Of a stretch of 8,170 bases of DNA, positions 1 to 5,447 are shown piece after piece. Position 1 is the stretch's first letter. The number at the start of each line of letters is the position of its first letter. Source of the DNA: Candidatus Gastranaerophilales bacterium. GTDB lineage: Bacteria > Cyanobacteriota > Vampirovibrionia > Gastranaerophilales > Gastranaerophilaceae. A program made the translations under genes and the position numbers. The notes under the pieces are model-generated. The model ran no database searches and was not told the origin of the DNA. It saw only the letters and a list, made by a program, of their open reading frames with translations. Location: the NCBI GenBank assembly GCA_003150395.1, contig QAMI01000028.1, positions 10,280-18,449 of the forward strand. The letters are read 5' to 3'.

Positions 1-3
1 TAC

Positions 4-33
4 AAAAAAAGGCCGCCGTCAGACAGCCTTTTT
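4..33 (-). terminator. Rho-independent terminator of rpsO
   Basis: Read on the minus strand, the rpsO stop codon is followed about 22 nt later by a 12-bp stem with two G-U wobbles. The arms are plus-strand 22-33 and 6-17, and the loop is the 4 nt at 18-21. The stem runs directly into seven U residues (plus-strand A run at 4-10). The GC-rich upper stem, the A-rich foot and the U tract make a textbook intrinsic terminator, so the rpsO transcript very probably ends here. Confidence 0.9.
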
Positions 34-55
34 CTGAATTTTAAAAGTCTAAAAC

Positions 56-325
56 TTAACCTCTGATACCGAGCTTTTTAATAAGTTCTCTGTATTCATC
101 AAGGTTTTGGTCTTTCAAGTAAGAAAGTAATCTCTTTCTTTTACCTACCATCATCAAAAGGCCTCTTTTTGTTGCGAAGTCTTTTTTATTAGATTTAAGG
201 TGTTCTGTAAGTTCAGAGATTTTTTTGCTCATCATAGCGATTTGAACGGCTGCTGAACCTGTATCTTTTTCGTTTGCGCCAAATTCTTTGATGATTTCCT
301 GCTTGTTTTTCAAATTGATTGACAT
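56..325 (-). CDS. rpsO: 30S ribosomal protein S15
   Basis: An 89-residue protein, the usual S15 length. S15 is a primary binder of the central domain of 16S rRNA and helps make the bridge to the large subunit. The family pattern is clear: DTGS at residues 21-24, the LTEHL/NKKDF block at 39-50, KRGLL at 53-57, KRKRLLSYL at 62-70 and the LGIRG ending. His42 and Asp49, which match rRNA-contacting residues of the E. coli protein, are kept; the Ser expected at 52 is Thr, a conservative change. The ATG at 325 was chosen because it gives the family N-terminus (MSINLKNKQEI) and has an AAGGA ribosome site about 10 nt upstream. An in-frame GTG at 370 would add 15 residues not typical of S15, has no ribosome site, and lies only about 11 nt from the predicted transcript start. 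The gene has its own promoter and terminator, so it can be transcribed alone. Many S15 genes are autoregulated through their leader; the roughly 55-nt leader here shows no structure I can assign to that. Confidence 0.97.
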   Translation of the reverse strand: MSINLKNKQEIIKEFGANEKDTGSAAVQIAMMSKKISELTEHLKSNKKDFATKRGLLMMVGKRKRLLSYLKDQNLDEYRELIKKLGIRG

Positions 326-387
326 AATTAGTTTTTCCTTTTCTTGTTGAGTGATTATTGGCGTAAGCACTCTACATTAGGAATTTT

Positions 388-418
388 ATTATATCAAAGA
401 AAAATTGCAACATGTAAA
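388..418 (-). promoter_or_regulatory. rpsO promoter with extended -10
   Basis: On the minus strand, TGATATAAT gives a perfect extended -10 (hexamer TATAAT at 388-393, TG at 395-396). A TTTACA element at 413-418 could act as the -35, but the spacing is 19 nt, longer than the ideal 17. The extended -10 would compensate for this. The predicted start is near 381, giving a leader of about 55 nt before the rpsO ATG. Confidence 0.7.
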
Positions 419-439
419 TCGCAGTTATATTAATAAAAA

Positions 440-919
440 TTAAGTTATATCTTCAAACACAGACTGAGCCAAACCCATTCTCTGCATACTCACGGCGTTG
501 CGCCTTCCGTCAAGATAAATACTTGCCATACTTTCAGCGTTATTTGTGCTTCTGATTAAATCTACAGTGTATCCTGACTCCCTTGCCGCACTGTTCTTTT
601 GTGTAGACGTAATTTTACTTTCATCACCATTGACTTGATTGACATAGTTCTGAAGTAATTCATTATATTTTACAAGATTTTTTTGCTGTTTATTTTTTAA
701 TTGAATAAAAAGATTATTTGACTGATTATAAAGGTTTGTATACTTTTCATACATAACCTTGCCCTTATTATACAAATCGTGAACACTTGTACTGCTCAAC
801 TGTTGTAAATAATAGCTTTCATTATTTTTAAATGTTTCATATGAAATGCCTTGTTCACGAAGTTTTTCAAAACGTGAATCATTCGTATACATCGTTCTAT
901 CAATTGATGGATTAGACAT
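440..919 (-). CDS. hypothetical protein, polar and coiled-coil-like
   Basis: I do not recognise this 159-residue protein. It has no signal peptide, no membrane segment, no Cys and no Trp, and is rich in Asn, Gln, Lys, Tyr and Ser. Residues about 50-95 look like one long amphipathic helix or coiled coil (LYNKGKVMYEKYTNLYNQ, then IQLKNKQQKNLVKYNELL). A polar linker follows, then a shorter C-terminal segment ending RMGLAQSVFEDIT. The start at 919 is supported by AAGGAA six nucleotides upstream and by a plausible promoter. The gene lies upstream of rpsO on the same strand. I see no clear terminator after its stop, so some read-through into rpsO is possible, although rpsO has its own promoter. The composition suggests a soluble structural, adaptor or secreted-apparatus-type helical protein, but nothing in the sequence fixes a function. 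Confidence 0.8.
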   Translation of the reverse strand: MSNPSIDRTMYTNDSRFEKLREQGISYETFKNNESYYLQQLSSTSVHDLYNKGKVMYEKYTNLYNQSNNLFIQLKNKQQKNLVKYNELLQNYVNQVNGDESKITSTQKNSAARESGYTVDLIRSTNNAESMASIYLDGRRNAVSMQRMGLAQSVFEDIT

Positions 920-943
920 AACTGATTCCTTTTCTCTTAATAT

Positions 944-971
944 CTTATATATATAAAGTATTTATTCCCAA
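944..971 (-). promoter_or_regulatory. probable promoter of the 159-codon gene
   Basis: On the minus strand TTGGGA (966-971) and TATAAG (944-949) are separated by 16 nt and lie in a very AT-rich stretch with alternating TA. Each hexamer departs from consensus (4/6 and 5/6). The predicted start is near 937, giving a short leader of about 17 nt that contains the AAGGAA ribosome site. Confidence 0.45.
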
Positions 972-1011
972 AATAATTGCCTTTTTCGTAAAGAAATGTA
1001 ACGGATTATAA

Positions 1012-1157
1012 TAAGTGAAAAGTGAGATGTCCATTGAAATAAAGTGAATAAGTAAATAGGTGAATAAGCGAATAAGTTCATTACGGAGTGATTAAAATAA
1101 AGGGAATAGGGGACAGAGGTAATAAGGATTTACAATTAAGTAAGAAGTGAAATGTTC
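1012..1157 (+). repeat. diverged 21-nt direct repeat
   Basis: The segment 1012-1032 (TAAGTGAAAAGTGAGATG...) recurs at 1137-1157 (TAAGTAAGAAGTGAAATG...) with 17 of 21 positions identical, a period of 125 bp. The second copy lies inside the arms of the inverted-repeat element. It may be a remnant of duplication or of A/G-rich low-complexity DNA; I cannot distinguish these. Confidence 0.4.
1044..1075 (+). repeat. tandem octamer array, unit GTGAATAA
   Basis: Four head-to-tail 8-nt units: GTGAATAA, GTAAATAG, GTGAATAA, GCGAATAA. Copies 1 and 3 are identical, copy 2 differs at two positions and copy 4 at one. A degenerate fifth unit follows at 1076-1083. The period is not a multiple of three and no gene crosses it. 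The likely origin is replication slippage. The array sits between the minus-strand promoter and the inverted-repeat element. Confidence 0.65.
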
Positions 1158-1368
1158 TACAGAATGAATATTAGCGCAATTCGATGATTACAGCATTACA
1201 AAACATTTTCCCTCGCCCTATTGGGGCGAGGGAGCAGGTGTTGGCGAGCATGGGCGAGTCTTACACCTGCGGGAGAGGGGCTTGGATGGATTGAATACTA
1301 ATATTGTTGTTGGGCTTAAAGCACACTACAAATTTGTAAAACACCCCCTTATTACCCCATTCCCTTTT
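1099..1368. repeat. nested imperfect inverted repeat, possible MITE-like element
   Basis: Left and right ends are complementary in order. AAAGGGAAT at 1099-1107 matches ATTCCCTTT at 1359-1367, GGGG at 1109-1112 matches CCCC at 1355-1358, TAATAAGG at 1120-1127 matches CCTTATTA at 1347-1354, and TTTACAA at 1129-1135 matches TTGTAAA at 1334-1340. Gaps of 1, 7 and about 5 nt separate the blocks. Further in, AATATTAG (1167-1174) pairs with CTAATATT (1298-1305), and CCCTCGCCC (1210-1218) pairs with GGGAGAGGG (1271-1279) with one mismatch. All pairs are centred near 1234-1245, as expected of a decayed long palindrome or a small non-autonomous element. No transposase and no convincing target duplication is visible. 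Confidence 0.5.
1209..1279. repeat. GC-rich double hairpin, REP-like
   Basis: A 10-bp perfect stem (1209-1218 with 1224-1233, 5-nt loop TATTG) is followed at once by an 8-bp perfect stem (GCAGGTGT 1234-1241 with ACACCTGC 1263-1270, 21-nt loop). GGCGAG occurs three times (1225-1230, 1243-1248, 1253-1258), two of them around or in the second loop. The right flank GGGAGAGGG can pair with the left end as an alternative fold. No U tract follows on either strand, so it does not look like a terminator. Paired GC-rich hairpins in an AT-rich spacer resemble dispersed palindromic repeats. Confidence 0.65.
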
Positions 1369-1378
1369 CCCTTATGCA

Positions 1379-1394
1379 TGCTACAATAAAATCA
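1379..1394 (+). promoter_or_regulatory. purB extended -10 and predicted start at the ATG
   Basis: TGCTACAAT (TG 1379-1380, hexamer TACAAT 1382-1387) is an extended -10 with one mismatch in the hexamer. No -35 is evident 17 nt upstream, where the sequence is C-rich. The usual start distance of about 7 nt puts the first transcribed base on the A of the purB ATG at 1394. There is no Shine-Dalgarno sequence before that ATG, which agrees with a leaderless message. Confidence 0.55.
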
Positions 1395-2686
1395 TGATTG
1401 ACAGATATTCACGCGAAGAAATGAAAAAAATATGGGATTTAAACTCCAAATTCGATTACTATTTAAAGGTCGAAATTGCAGTCTGTGAAGCTTATTCAAA
1501 GCTCGGCAAAATTCCTAAAAAAGATGTTGAAGAAATTAAAAAACGTGCGAAATTCTCTATCGAACGCATTGACGAAATTGAACGGGAAGTCCGCCATGAC
1601 GTTATCGCATTCTTAACCTGTGTAAACGAAAGCCTTGGCGAGGATTTGGCGCGGCATATGCACATCGGAATGACAAGTTCTGACGTCATTGATACGGCTT
1701 TTGCACTGCAAATTCAGGACAGCGGAAAAATTATCAAAACTGATTTGGAAGAAACAATCAAGTCATTAAAAGATTTGGCAAAAAAACACAAAAAAACAAT
1801 CTGCATCGGCCGCTCGCATGGTATTCATGCAGAAGTTATGACATTTGGCGTAAAATTGTGCAGCTGGATTGATATTCTTGAGCGCCAGCGCGATAATTTT
1901 GAACATGCGCTAGAAGAAATCCGTGTAGGACAAATATCAGGGCCTGTTGGAACTTACAGCAATATTTCACCCGAAGTTGAAAAAATTACCTGCAAAAATC
2001 TCGGATTGAAGCCTGCCAGAATTTCAACTCAAGTAATTGCACGCGATTATCATGCGTATTTTATGCAGTCGCTGGCTTTGATTGCAAGTGTTCTGGAGCA
2101 GTTTGCAACTGAAATCCGCCACCTGCAAAGAACAGAGGTTCTGGAGGTTGAAGAAGGCTTTGCGAAAGGACAAAAAGGGTCTTCTGCTATGCCTCACAAA
2201 AAAAATCCTGTTTTATCAGAAAATTTATGCGGGCTTGCACGTGTTGTCCGGTGTAATTCAATTGCTGCAATGGAAAATATCCCGCTCTGGCACGAAAGAG
2301 ATATTTCCCACAGTTCTGCGGAGAGAATTATATTTCCGGACAGTTTAACACTGGTAGATTTTATGCTTGCGCGTTTCAACGGAGTCGTGCAAAATCTCGT
2401 TGTGCATGAAAAAAATATGCTTAAAAATACCGACAAATTCGGCGGAATTGTATTTTCTCAAAAAGTTTTGCTTGAACTTGTTGAAAAAGGTTTGACCCGG
2501 GAAGAAGCGTATAGAATTGTTCAACGCAATGCCCTCGACGCGTTTGAAAATGACGGCGATTTTAAGGCAAATCTTATGAAAGATGAAGATGTCACCAAAC
2601 TTCTTTCTGTAGAAGAAATAGACAAAATTTTTAACAAAGAAGAATTTTTGCAAAATATTGAAACGATTTATAAACGAATTTTGTAA
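1394..2686 (+). CDS. purB: adenylosuccinate lyase
   Basis: A 430-residue cytosolic enzyme of the fumarase/aspartase superfamily, normally a homotetramer. It removes fumarate from SAICAR and from adenylosuccinate, so it acts twice in AMP synthesis. The length and N-terminus (MIDRYSREEM) match the B. subtilis-type protein of about 431 residues, which fixes the start. Key sites are present: RHDV with His68, the HMHIGMTSSD block at 88-97, the GRSHG motif with general acid His142, and the signature loop KGSSAMPHKKNP at about 261-272, which carries the catalytic serine at 263/264. PLWHERDISHSSAER, near residues 297-311, is also family-typical. The ATG lacks a ribosome site and lies one promoter-length downstream of an extended -10. 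The gene stands alone on the plus strand and converges on fabF. No purine-pathway neighbour is visible and no purine riboswitch fits between promoter and start. Confidence 0.97.
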   Translation: MIDRYSREEMKKIWDLNSKFDYYLKVEIAVCEAYSKLGKIPKKDVEEIKKRAKFSIERIDEIEREVRHDVIAFLTCVNESLGEDLARHMHIGMTSSDVIDTAFALQIQDSGKIIKTDLEETIKSLKDLAKKHKKTICIGRSHGIHAEVMTFGVKLCSWIDILERQRDNFEHALEEIRVGQISGPVGTYSNISPEVEKITCKNLGLKPARISTQVIARDYHAYFMQSLALIASVLEQFATEIRHLQRTEVLEVEEGFAKGQKGSSAMPHKKNPVLSENLCGLARVVRCNSIAAMENIPLWHERDISHSSAERIIFPDSLTLVDFMLARFNGVVQNLVVHEKNMLKNTDKFGGIVFSQKVLLELVEKGLTREEAYRIVQRNALDAFENDGDFKANLMKDEDVTKLLSVEEIDKIFNKEEFLQNIETIYKRIL

Positions 2687-2760
2687 ATACATTGTAATTT
2701 TGAAAATCCAAATCGTTGCTTGCTCGGCAAAAGCTGAAGTGAAAATCAGTAATAAATTAA

Positions 2761-2791
2761 AAATCCGCTCCAATTATATTGAAGCGGATTT
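2761..2791. terminator. shared terminator between purB and fabF
   Basis: A 9-bp perfect stem (AAATCCGCT 2761-2769 with AGCGGATTT 2783-2791) continues after one C/A mismatch with CAAT/ATTG (2771-2774 with 2778-2781), around a 3-nt loop. On the minus strand it ends in five U residues followed by AAUUUAUU, a good intrinsic terminator for fabF. On the plus strand the U tract is interrupted (UUUCUU, then AAAAAUUU), so termination of purB there is likely weaker. It lies in the 129-bp gap between the two stop codons. Confidence 0.8.
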
Positions 2792-2815
2792 CTTAAAAAT
2801 TTGTTTTATTTTGCG

Positions 2816-4069
2816 TTACTTAACTTCTTTAATAACAATCGACGCATTTTGGCCGCCAAATCCAAAAGAATTTGACAATGCTGCATGGATTTGTGCTTTT
2901 CTTGCTTTGTGCGGAACATAGTCGAGATTTCCGACTTTTTCGTCCTGATTATCAAGATTAATTGTCGGAGGAACAATACCTTCGTTAATCGCTTTTACAC
3001 AAGCAATACACTCAACCGCGCCGGTTGCGCCAAGAAGGTGGCCATGCATTGATTTTGTTGAAGAAACCATCAAATTCGGGTTCTTTTCTTTATCGCCGAA
3101 AAGATTTTCGATTGCTTTTGATTCAGCAATGTCGCCCAAGCCTGTGCTTGTTCCGTGAGCATTAATATACTGGATATCCTCCGGTTGTAATCCAGCGTCT
3201 TCCAATGCAAATTTCATTGCATGAGTTGCGCCCTGCCCTTCGGGATCCGGAGCAACAACATCATAAGCATCACCTGTCTGACCATAGCCGGCAATTTCTG
3301 CATAAATTTTTGCCCCGCGTTTTTTAGCATGTTCATATTCTTCAAGAATAAGAACACCGGAGCCTTCACTCATTACAAAACCATCTCTGTCAACATCCCA
3401 CGGACGTGAAGCTTTTTGCGGCTCGTCATTACGTTTTGACAAAGTTCTTGCTGATGAGAATGCACCAACACCAACATCACAAATTGTAGCTTCACAGCCG
3501 CCGGCAAGCATAATATCCGCATCACCGTATTGAATTGCTCTGAATGCGTCGCCAACTGAATGTGTTCCGGTGGCACAAGCTGATACAACAACTTTATTAA
3601 TGCCTTTAAAGCCGTATTTCATAGAAATTCTGCCTGATGCCATGTTAACAATCATCATCGGAATTGTAAATGGTGAACATTTGTTCGGACCTTTTTCCAG
3701 AATTCTGACATGGTTGTCCTCAAAGGTTCTGAAACCGCCGGCAGCAGAGCTTACGATAACACCGATTTTATAAGGATCAACATCCTTTACTTCTTCCAAT
3801 TTTGCATCTTTAACAGCTTCGTCTGCTGCAATCATTGCAAACTGGATAAATCTGTCCATCTTTTTAGCTTCTTTCGGGTCAATATAATCCTCAGGATTAA
3901 AATTTTTAACTTCGCCCGAAATTTTTGCAACATGCTTTGAAACATCAATTAATTCTGATGTTGAAATGCCGCTTTTGCCTTCGACAAGACTATTCCAAAA
4001 CTTATCAGCACCAACCCCGAAAGGTGTAACTGCACCAAGTCCTGTTATAACAACTCTTCTTTTAGCCAT
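2816..4069 (-). CDS. fabF: 3-oxoacyl-ACP synthase II (KAS II)
   Basis: This 417-residue cytosolic condensing enzyme joins malonyl-ACP to acyl-ACP and so drives chain elongation. It is full-length for the family (about 410-420). The thiolase fold starts RRVVITGLGAVTPFG. The nucleophile Cys165 sits in VVSACATGTH. His305 is in NAHGTSTG, Lys339 in SSTKSM and His344 in HGHLLGATG, completing the Cys-His-His triad and its lysine; GFGG is at the C-terminus. Residue 342 is His where E. coli has Thr (SMHGH instead of SMTGH), a variant I believe occurs in other KAS II proteins. The start has AAGG seven nucleotides upstream. The gene follows acpP after a 217-nt structured spacer and ends the cluster. With the acpP promoter upstream and no clear promoter in the spacer, it is probably expressed by transcription through acpP. 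Confidence 0.97.
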   Translation of the reverse strand: MAKRRVVITGLGAVTPFGVGADKFWNSLVEGKSGISTSELIDVSKHVAKISGEVKNFNPEDYIDPKEAKKMDRFIQFAMIAADEAVKDAKLEEVKDVDPYKIGVIVSSAAGGFRTFEDNHVRILEKGPNKCSPFTIPMMIVNMASGRISMKYGFKGINKVVVSACATGTHSVGDAFRAIQYGDADIMLAGGCEATICDVGVGAFSSARTLSKRNDEPQKASRPWDVDRDGFVMSEGSGVLILEEYEHAKKRGAKIYAEIAGYGQTGDAYDVVAPDPEGQGATHAMKFALEDAGLQPEDIQYINAHGTSTGLGDIAESKAIENLFGDKEKNPNLMVSSTKSMHGHLLGATGAVECIACVKAINEGIVPPTINLDNQDEKVGNLDYVPHKARKAQIHAALSNSFGFGGQNASIVIKEVK

Positions 4070-4194
4070 CTCTTTACCTTTTATAAATACTCTTACTGAT
4101 TAATGCGATTTGTTTTATTTACGCAAAAACCTTTCTTAAAACCGGCTCACTTAATTTCAATAATAGTGAAAATTGCCTAAACTTTTTAAATATA

Positions 4195-4228
4195 CGAGGG
4201 GAAAATTTATATTTAACTTTCACCCTCG
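4195..4228 (-). other. hairpin in the fabF leader
   Basis: The arms CCCTCG (4223-4228) and CGAGGG (4195-4200) pair perfectly in the RNA. The pairing extends, past one bulged base, by GAAA with UUUC to a 10-bp stem with an AU-rich loop. It has no U tract and so does not look like a terminator. It lies about 125 nt before the fabF ATG, between the acpP 3' structure and fabF, and might protect the RNA or regulate fabF. That role is inference. Confidence 0.5.
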
Positions 4229-4240
4229 CAAATTTTTAAT

Positions 4241-4300
4241 ATTCTCACATCTTTAAATTTAAAGATGCTTTCGGGCAAAGCCTCGATTATTTGTGAGAAT
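4241..4300 (-). other. three-way-junction-like RNA structure at the acpP 3' end
   Basis: An outer perfect 9-bp stem joins TGTGAGAAT (4292-4300, overlapping the last acpP codons) with ATTCTCACA (4241-4249). Enclosed are two perfect inner hairpins: a 20-nt self-complementary palindrome centred at 4257/4258 (4248-4267), and GCTTT/AAAGC (4267-4271 with 4277-4281) with a 5-nt loop. The bases at the junction are shared, so the stems compete slightly. The outer stem can form only after the terminating ribosome leaves. There is no good U tract, which argues for RNA processing, stabilisation or partial attenuation, not full termination. Confidence 0.55.
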
Positions 4301-4517
4301 CAATATAATTTACAGCGTCTTGAACTGTTTGAATTTTTTCAGCTTCTTCATCAGGAATTTCGCAGCCGAATTCTTCTTCAAAAGCCATAACCAATTCAAC
4401 TGTATCTAATGAATCAGCACCCAAATCAGCTGTGAAGCTTGCTTCAGGAGTTACTAATGCTTCATCAACGCTTAATTGATCTACTACAACTTTTTTAACT
4501 TTTTCGAATGTACTCAT
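4287..4517 (-). CDS. acpP: acyl carrier protein
   Basis: A 76-residue acidic carrier protein, normal in length. It carries growing acyl chains on a 4'-phosphopantetheine arm attached by holo-ACP synthase, and it is the shared substrate of FabD, FabH, FabG and FabF encoded beside it. The attachment site is Ser36 in the canonical LGADSLD motif (residues 32-38). The following acidic helix II (VELVMAFEEEFGCEIPDEEA) is the typical partner-recognition surface. One Cys occurs at about residue 52 in EEFGCEIPD, a common ACP position. The start has a strong GAGGAA ribosome site six nucleotides upstream. A 147-nt gap separates it from fabG and contains a near-perfect promoter, so acpP can be transcribed at a higher level than the upstream genes. 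Its 3' end folds into a complex structure before fabF. Confidence 0.98.
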   Translation of the reverse strand: MSTFEKVKKVVVDQLSVDEALVTPEASFTADLGADSLDTVELVMAFEEEFGCEIPDEEAEKIQTVQDAVNYIDSHK

Positions 4518-4580
4518 CTTTTTTTCCTCATAAATTATTGTATTACTACTTTGATTTATATTCGCTCTCGCGTCTATAAT

Positions 4581-4609
4581 ATTATATCTGGCACAAGATT
4601 TTTTTGCAA
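4581..4609 (-). promoter_or_regulatory. sigma-70-type promoter of acpP
   Basis: On the minus strand TTGCAA (4604-4609) and a perfect TATAAT (4581-4586) are separated by exactly 17 nt. The -35 matches 4/6 of TTGACA, and the spacer begins with an A run. The predicted start is near 4574, giving a leader of about 57 nt with the GAGGAA ribosome site at its end. This is one of the two best promoters in the window and lies inside the cluster, after the fabG stop. Confidence 0.8.
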
Positions 4610-4664
4610 GGAATTTACAATCCTGACGTGATATTGTTAAAAATCTTTACTTTAATTCTGATCA

Positions 4665-5396
4665 CTAAATAATCAAAGCGCCAGCAACTTCGATTGCTTG
4701 TCCGGAAACATAATCTGCATCAAGAGCAAGATATTTTACTGTTTTTGCGATATCTTCCGGAGTTCCGAGTCTTTTCATCGGAATTGCTTTAATATATTCA
4801 TCAATATTTGGAAGATTTGCTGTCATTGCAGTTTGAATAAAGCCCGGGCATACAGCATTAACTCTGATGTTTCGTGAGCCGAATTCTTTTGCAAGAGTTT
4901 TTGTCAAACCGATTAAACCTGCTTTTGAAGCTGAGTAGTTAGCTTGTCCAGGGTTACCATGAAGTCCGACAACACTTGACATATTGATGATTGAACCTTG
5001 ACGTGCCTTCATCATGTGTTTGATTACGGCATGAGTTACGCAGTATGCGCTTGTAAGGTTAATTTTGATAACTCTTTCCCACTGTTCCATATCCATTCTG
5101 ATAAACAAGCCGTCTTTTGTGATACCTGCATTATTAAGCAAAATATCAATTTTGCCGTGTTCAGCAATCATTTTATCAACGTTTTCCTGAACAGCAGCGT
5201 CATTTGAAACGTCAAAACTGTAGAAATATGCGTTTACTCCGCAAGCTTTAATTTCATCTAAAGCCGGTTGGGCTTTTTCAGCTTCACAGATATCATTGAT
5301 AATGATATCACAGCCTGCCTTTGCCAGTTCCAGCGCACAAGCCAAACCAATACCGCGTGAACCGCCTGTAATCAATGCAATCTTTCTTTCTGTCAT
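4665..5396 (-). CDS. fabG: 3-oxoacyl-ACP reductase
   Basis: A 243-residue NADPH-dependent short-chain dehydrogenase/reductase, normally a cytosolic tetramer, that reduces 3-ketoacyl-ACP to 3-hydroxyacyl-ACP. The dinucleotide-binding motif TGGSRGIG is at residues 10-17, Asp62 is in FDVSN and NNAG is at 88-91. The catalytic tetrad is intact: Asn113, Ser141 (NMSSVVG), Tyr154 and Lys158 (YSASK). NPGQANYSASKAG and RVNAVCPGFIQT are strongly FabG-like. The C-terminus is odd: it ends EVAGALII, where most FabG proteins have a VDGG or VNGG-type ending before the last hydrophobic residues. The reading frame is clean up to TAG. The start has AAGGAG with good spacing, 51 nt after the fabD stop. The position between fabD and acpP supports FabG over other SDR family members. 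Confidence 0.95.
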   Translation of the reverse strand: MTERKIALITGGSRGIGLACALELAKAGCDIIINDICEAEKAQPALDEIKACGVNAYFYSFDVSNDAAVQENVDKMIAEHGKIDILLNNAGITKDGLFIRMDMEQWERVIKINLTSAYCVTHAVIKHMMKARQGSIINMSSVVGLHGNPGQANYSASKAGLIGLTKTLAKEFGSRNIRVNAVCPGFIQTAMTANLPNIDEYIKAIPMKRLGTPEDIAKTVKYLALDADYVSGQAIEVAGALII

Positions 5397-5447
5397 TAAT
5401 CTTTCTCCTTATTACTTGCCGAACAAAGCCGGCCTACATTTTACCTT

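Larger units (their letters stand above)
920..1393. other. 474-bp gene-free region with repeats
   Basis: No convincing gene lies between the divergent starts of the 159-codon gene and purB. From left to right it holds the promoter of the minus-strand gene, one copy of a diverged 21-nt direct repeat, a tandem octamer array, and a nested inverted-repeat element with a GC-rich palindromic core. It ends in a C/T-rich strip and the purB extended -10. Base composition shifts sharply from A/G-rich at 1010-1150 to GC-rich at 1205-1280 and C/T-rich at 1341-1373. This is unlike the neighbouring coding DNA. Confidence 0.8.

Noticed and set aside
326..370. N-terminal extension of rpsO from a GTG at 370
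   Set aside because: It would add 15 residues not found in typical S15, lacks a ribosome site, and begins only about 11 nt after the predicted transcript start. The ATG at 325 gives the usual 89-residue protein.
1043..1075. DnaA-box-like sequences suggesting a replication origin
   Set aside because: The reverse-complement TTATTCAC units lack the final consensus base, arise from a tandem octamer, and there is no dnaA, dnaN or other origin-linked gene nearby.
1209..1233. GC-rich hairpin as an intrinsic terminator
   Set aside because: No U tract follows on either strand: the plus side continues with GC-rich sequence and the minus side with an A-rich sequence.
2082..2348. 88-codon plus-strand frame inside purB
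   Set aside because: It overlaps the catalytic signature region of purB in another frame and has no independent start signals.
2345..2773. 142-codon open frame on the minus strand opposite the end of purB
   Set aside because: It lies almost wholly antisense to the conserved purB frame and crosses part of the terminator hairpin region. It has a low-complexity Phe/Ile-rich product of the type expected from a shadow frame.
4070..4194. A separate fabF promoter in the acpP-fabF spacer
   Set aside because: Several TATATT or TATTAT sequences occur in this AT-rich DNA, but none has a credible -35 at proper spacing or an extended -10.
5411..5436. Short GCCG/CGGC hairpin between fabD and fabG
   Set aside because: The stem is only 4-5 bp, has no U tract, and is close to what is expected by chance.
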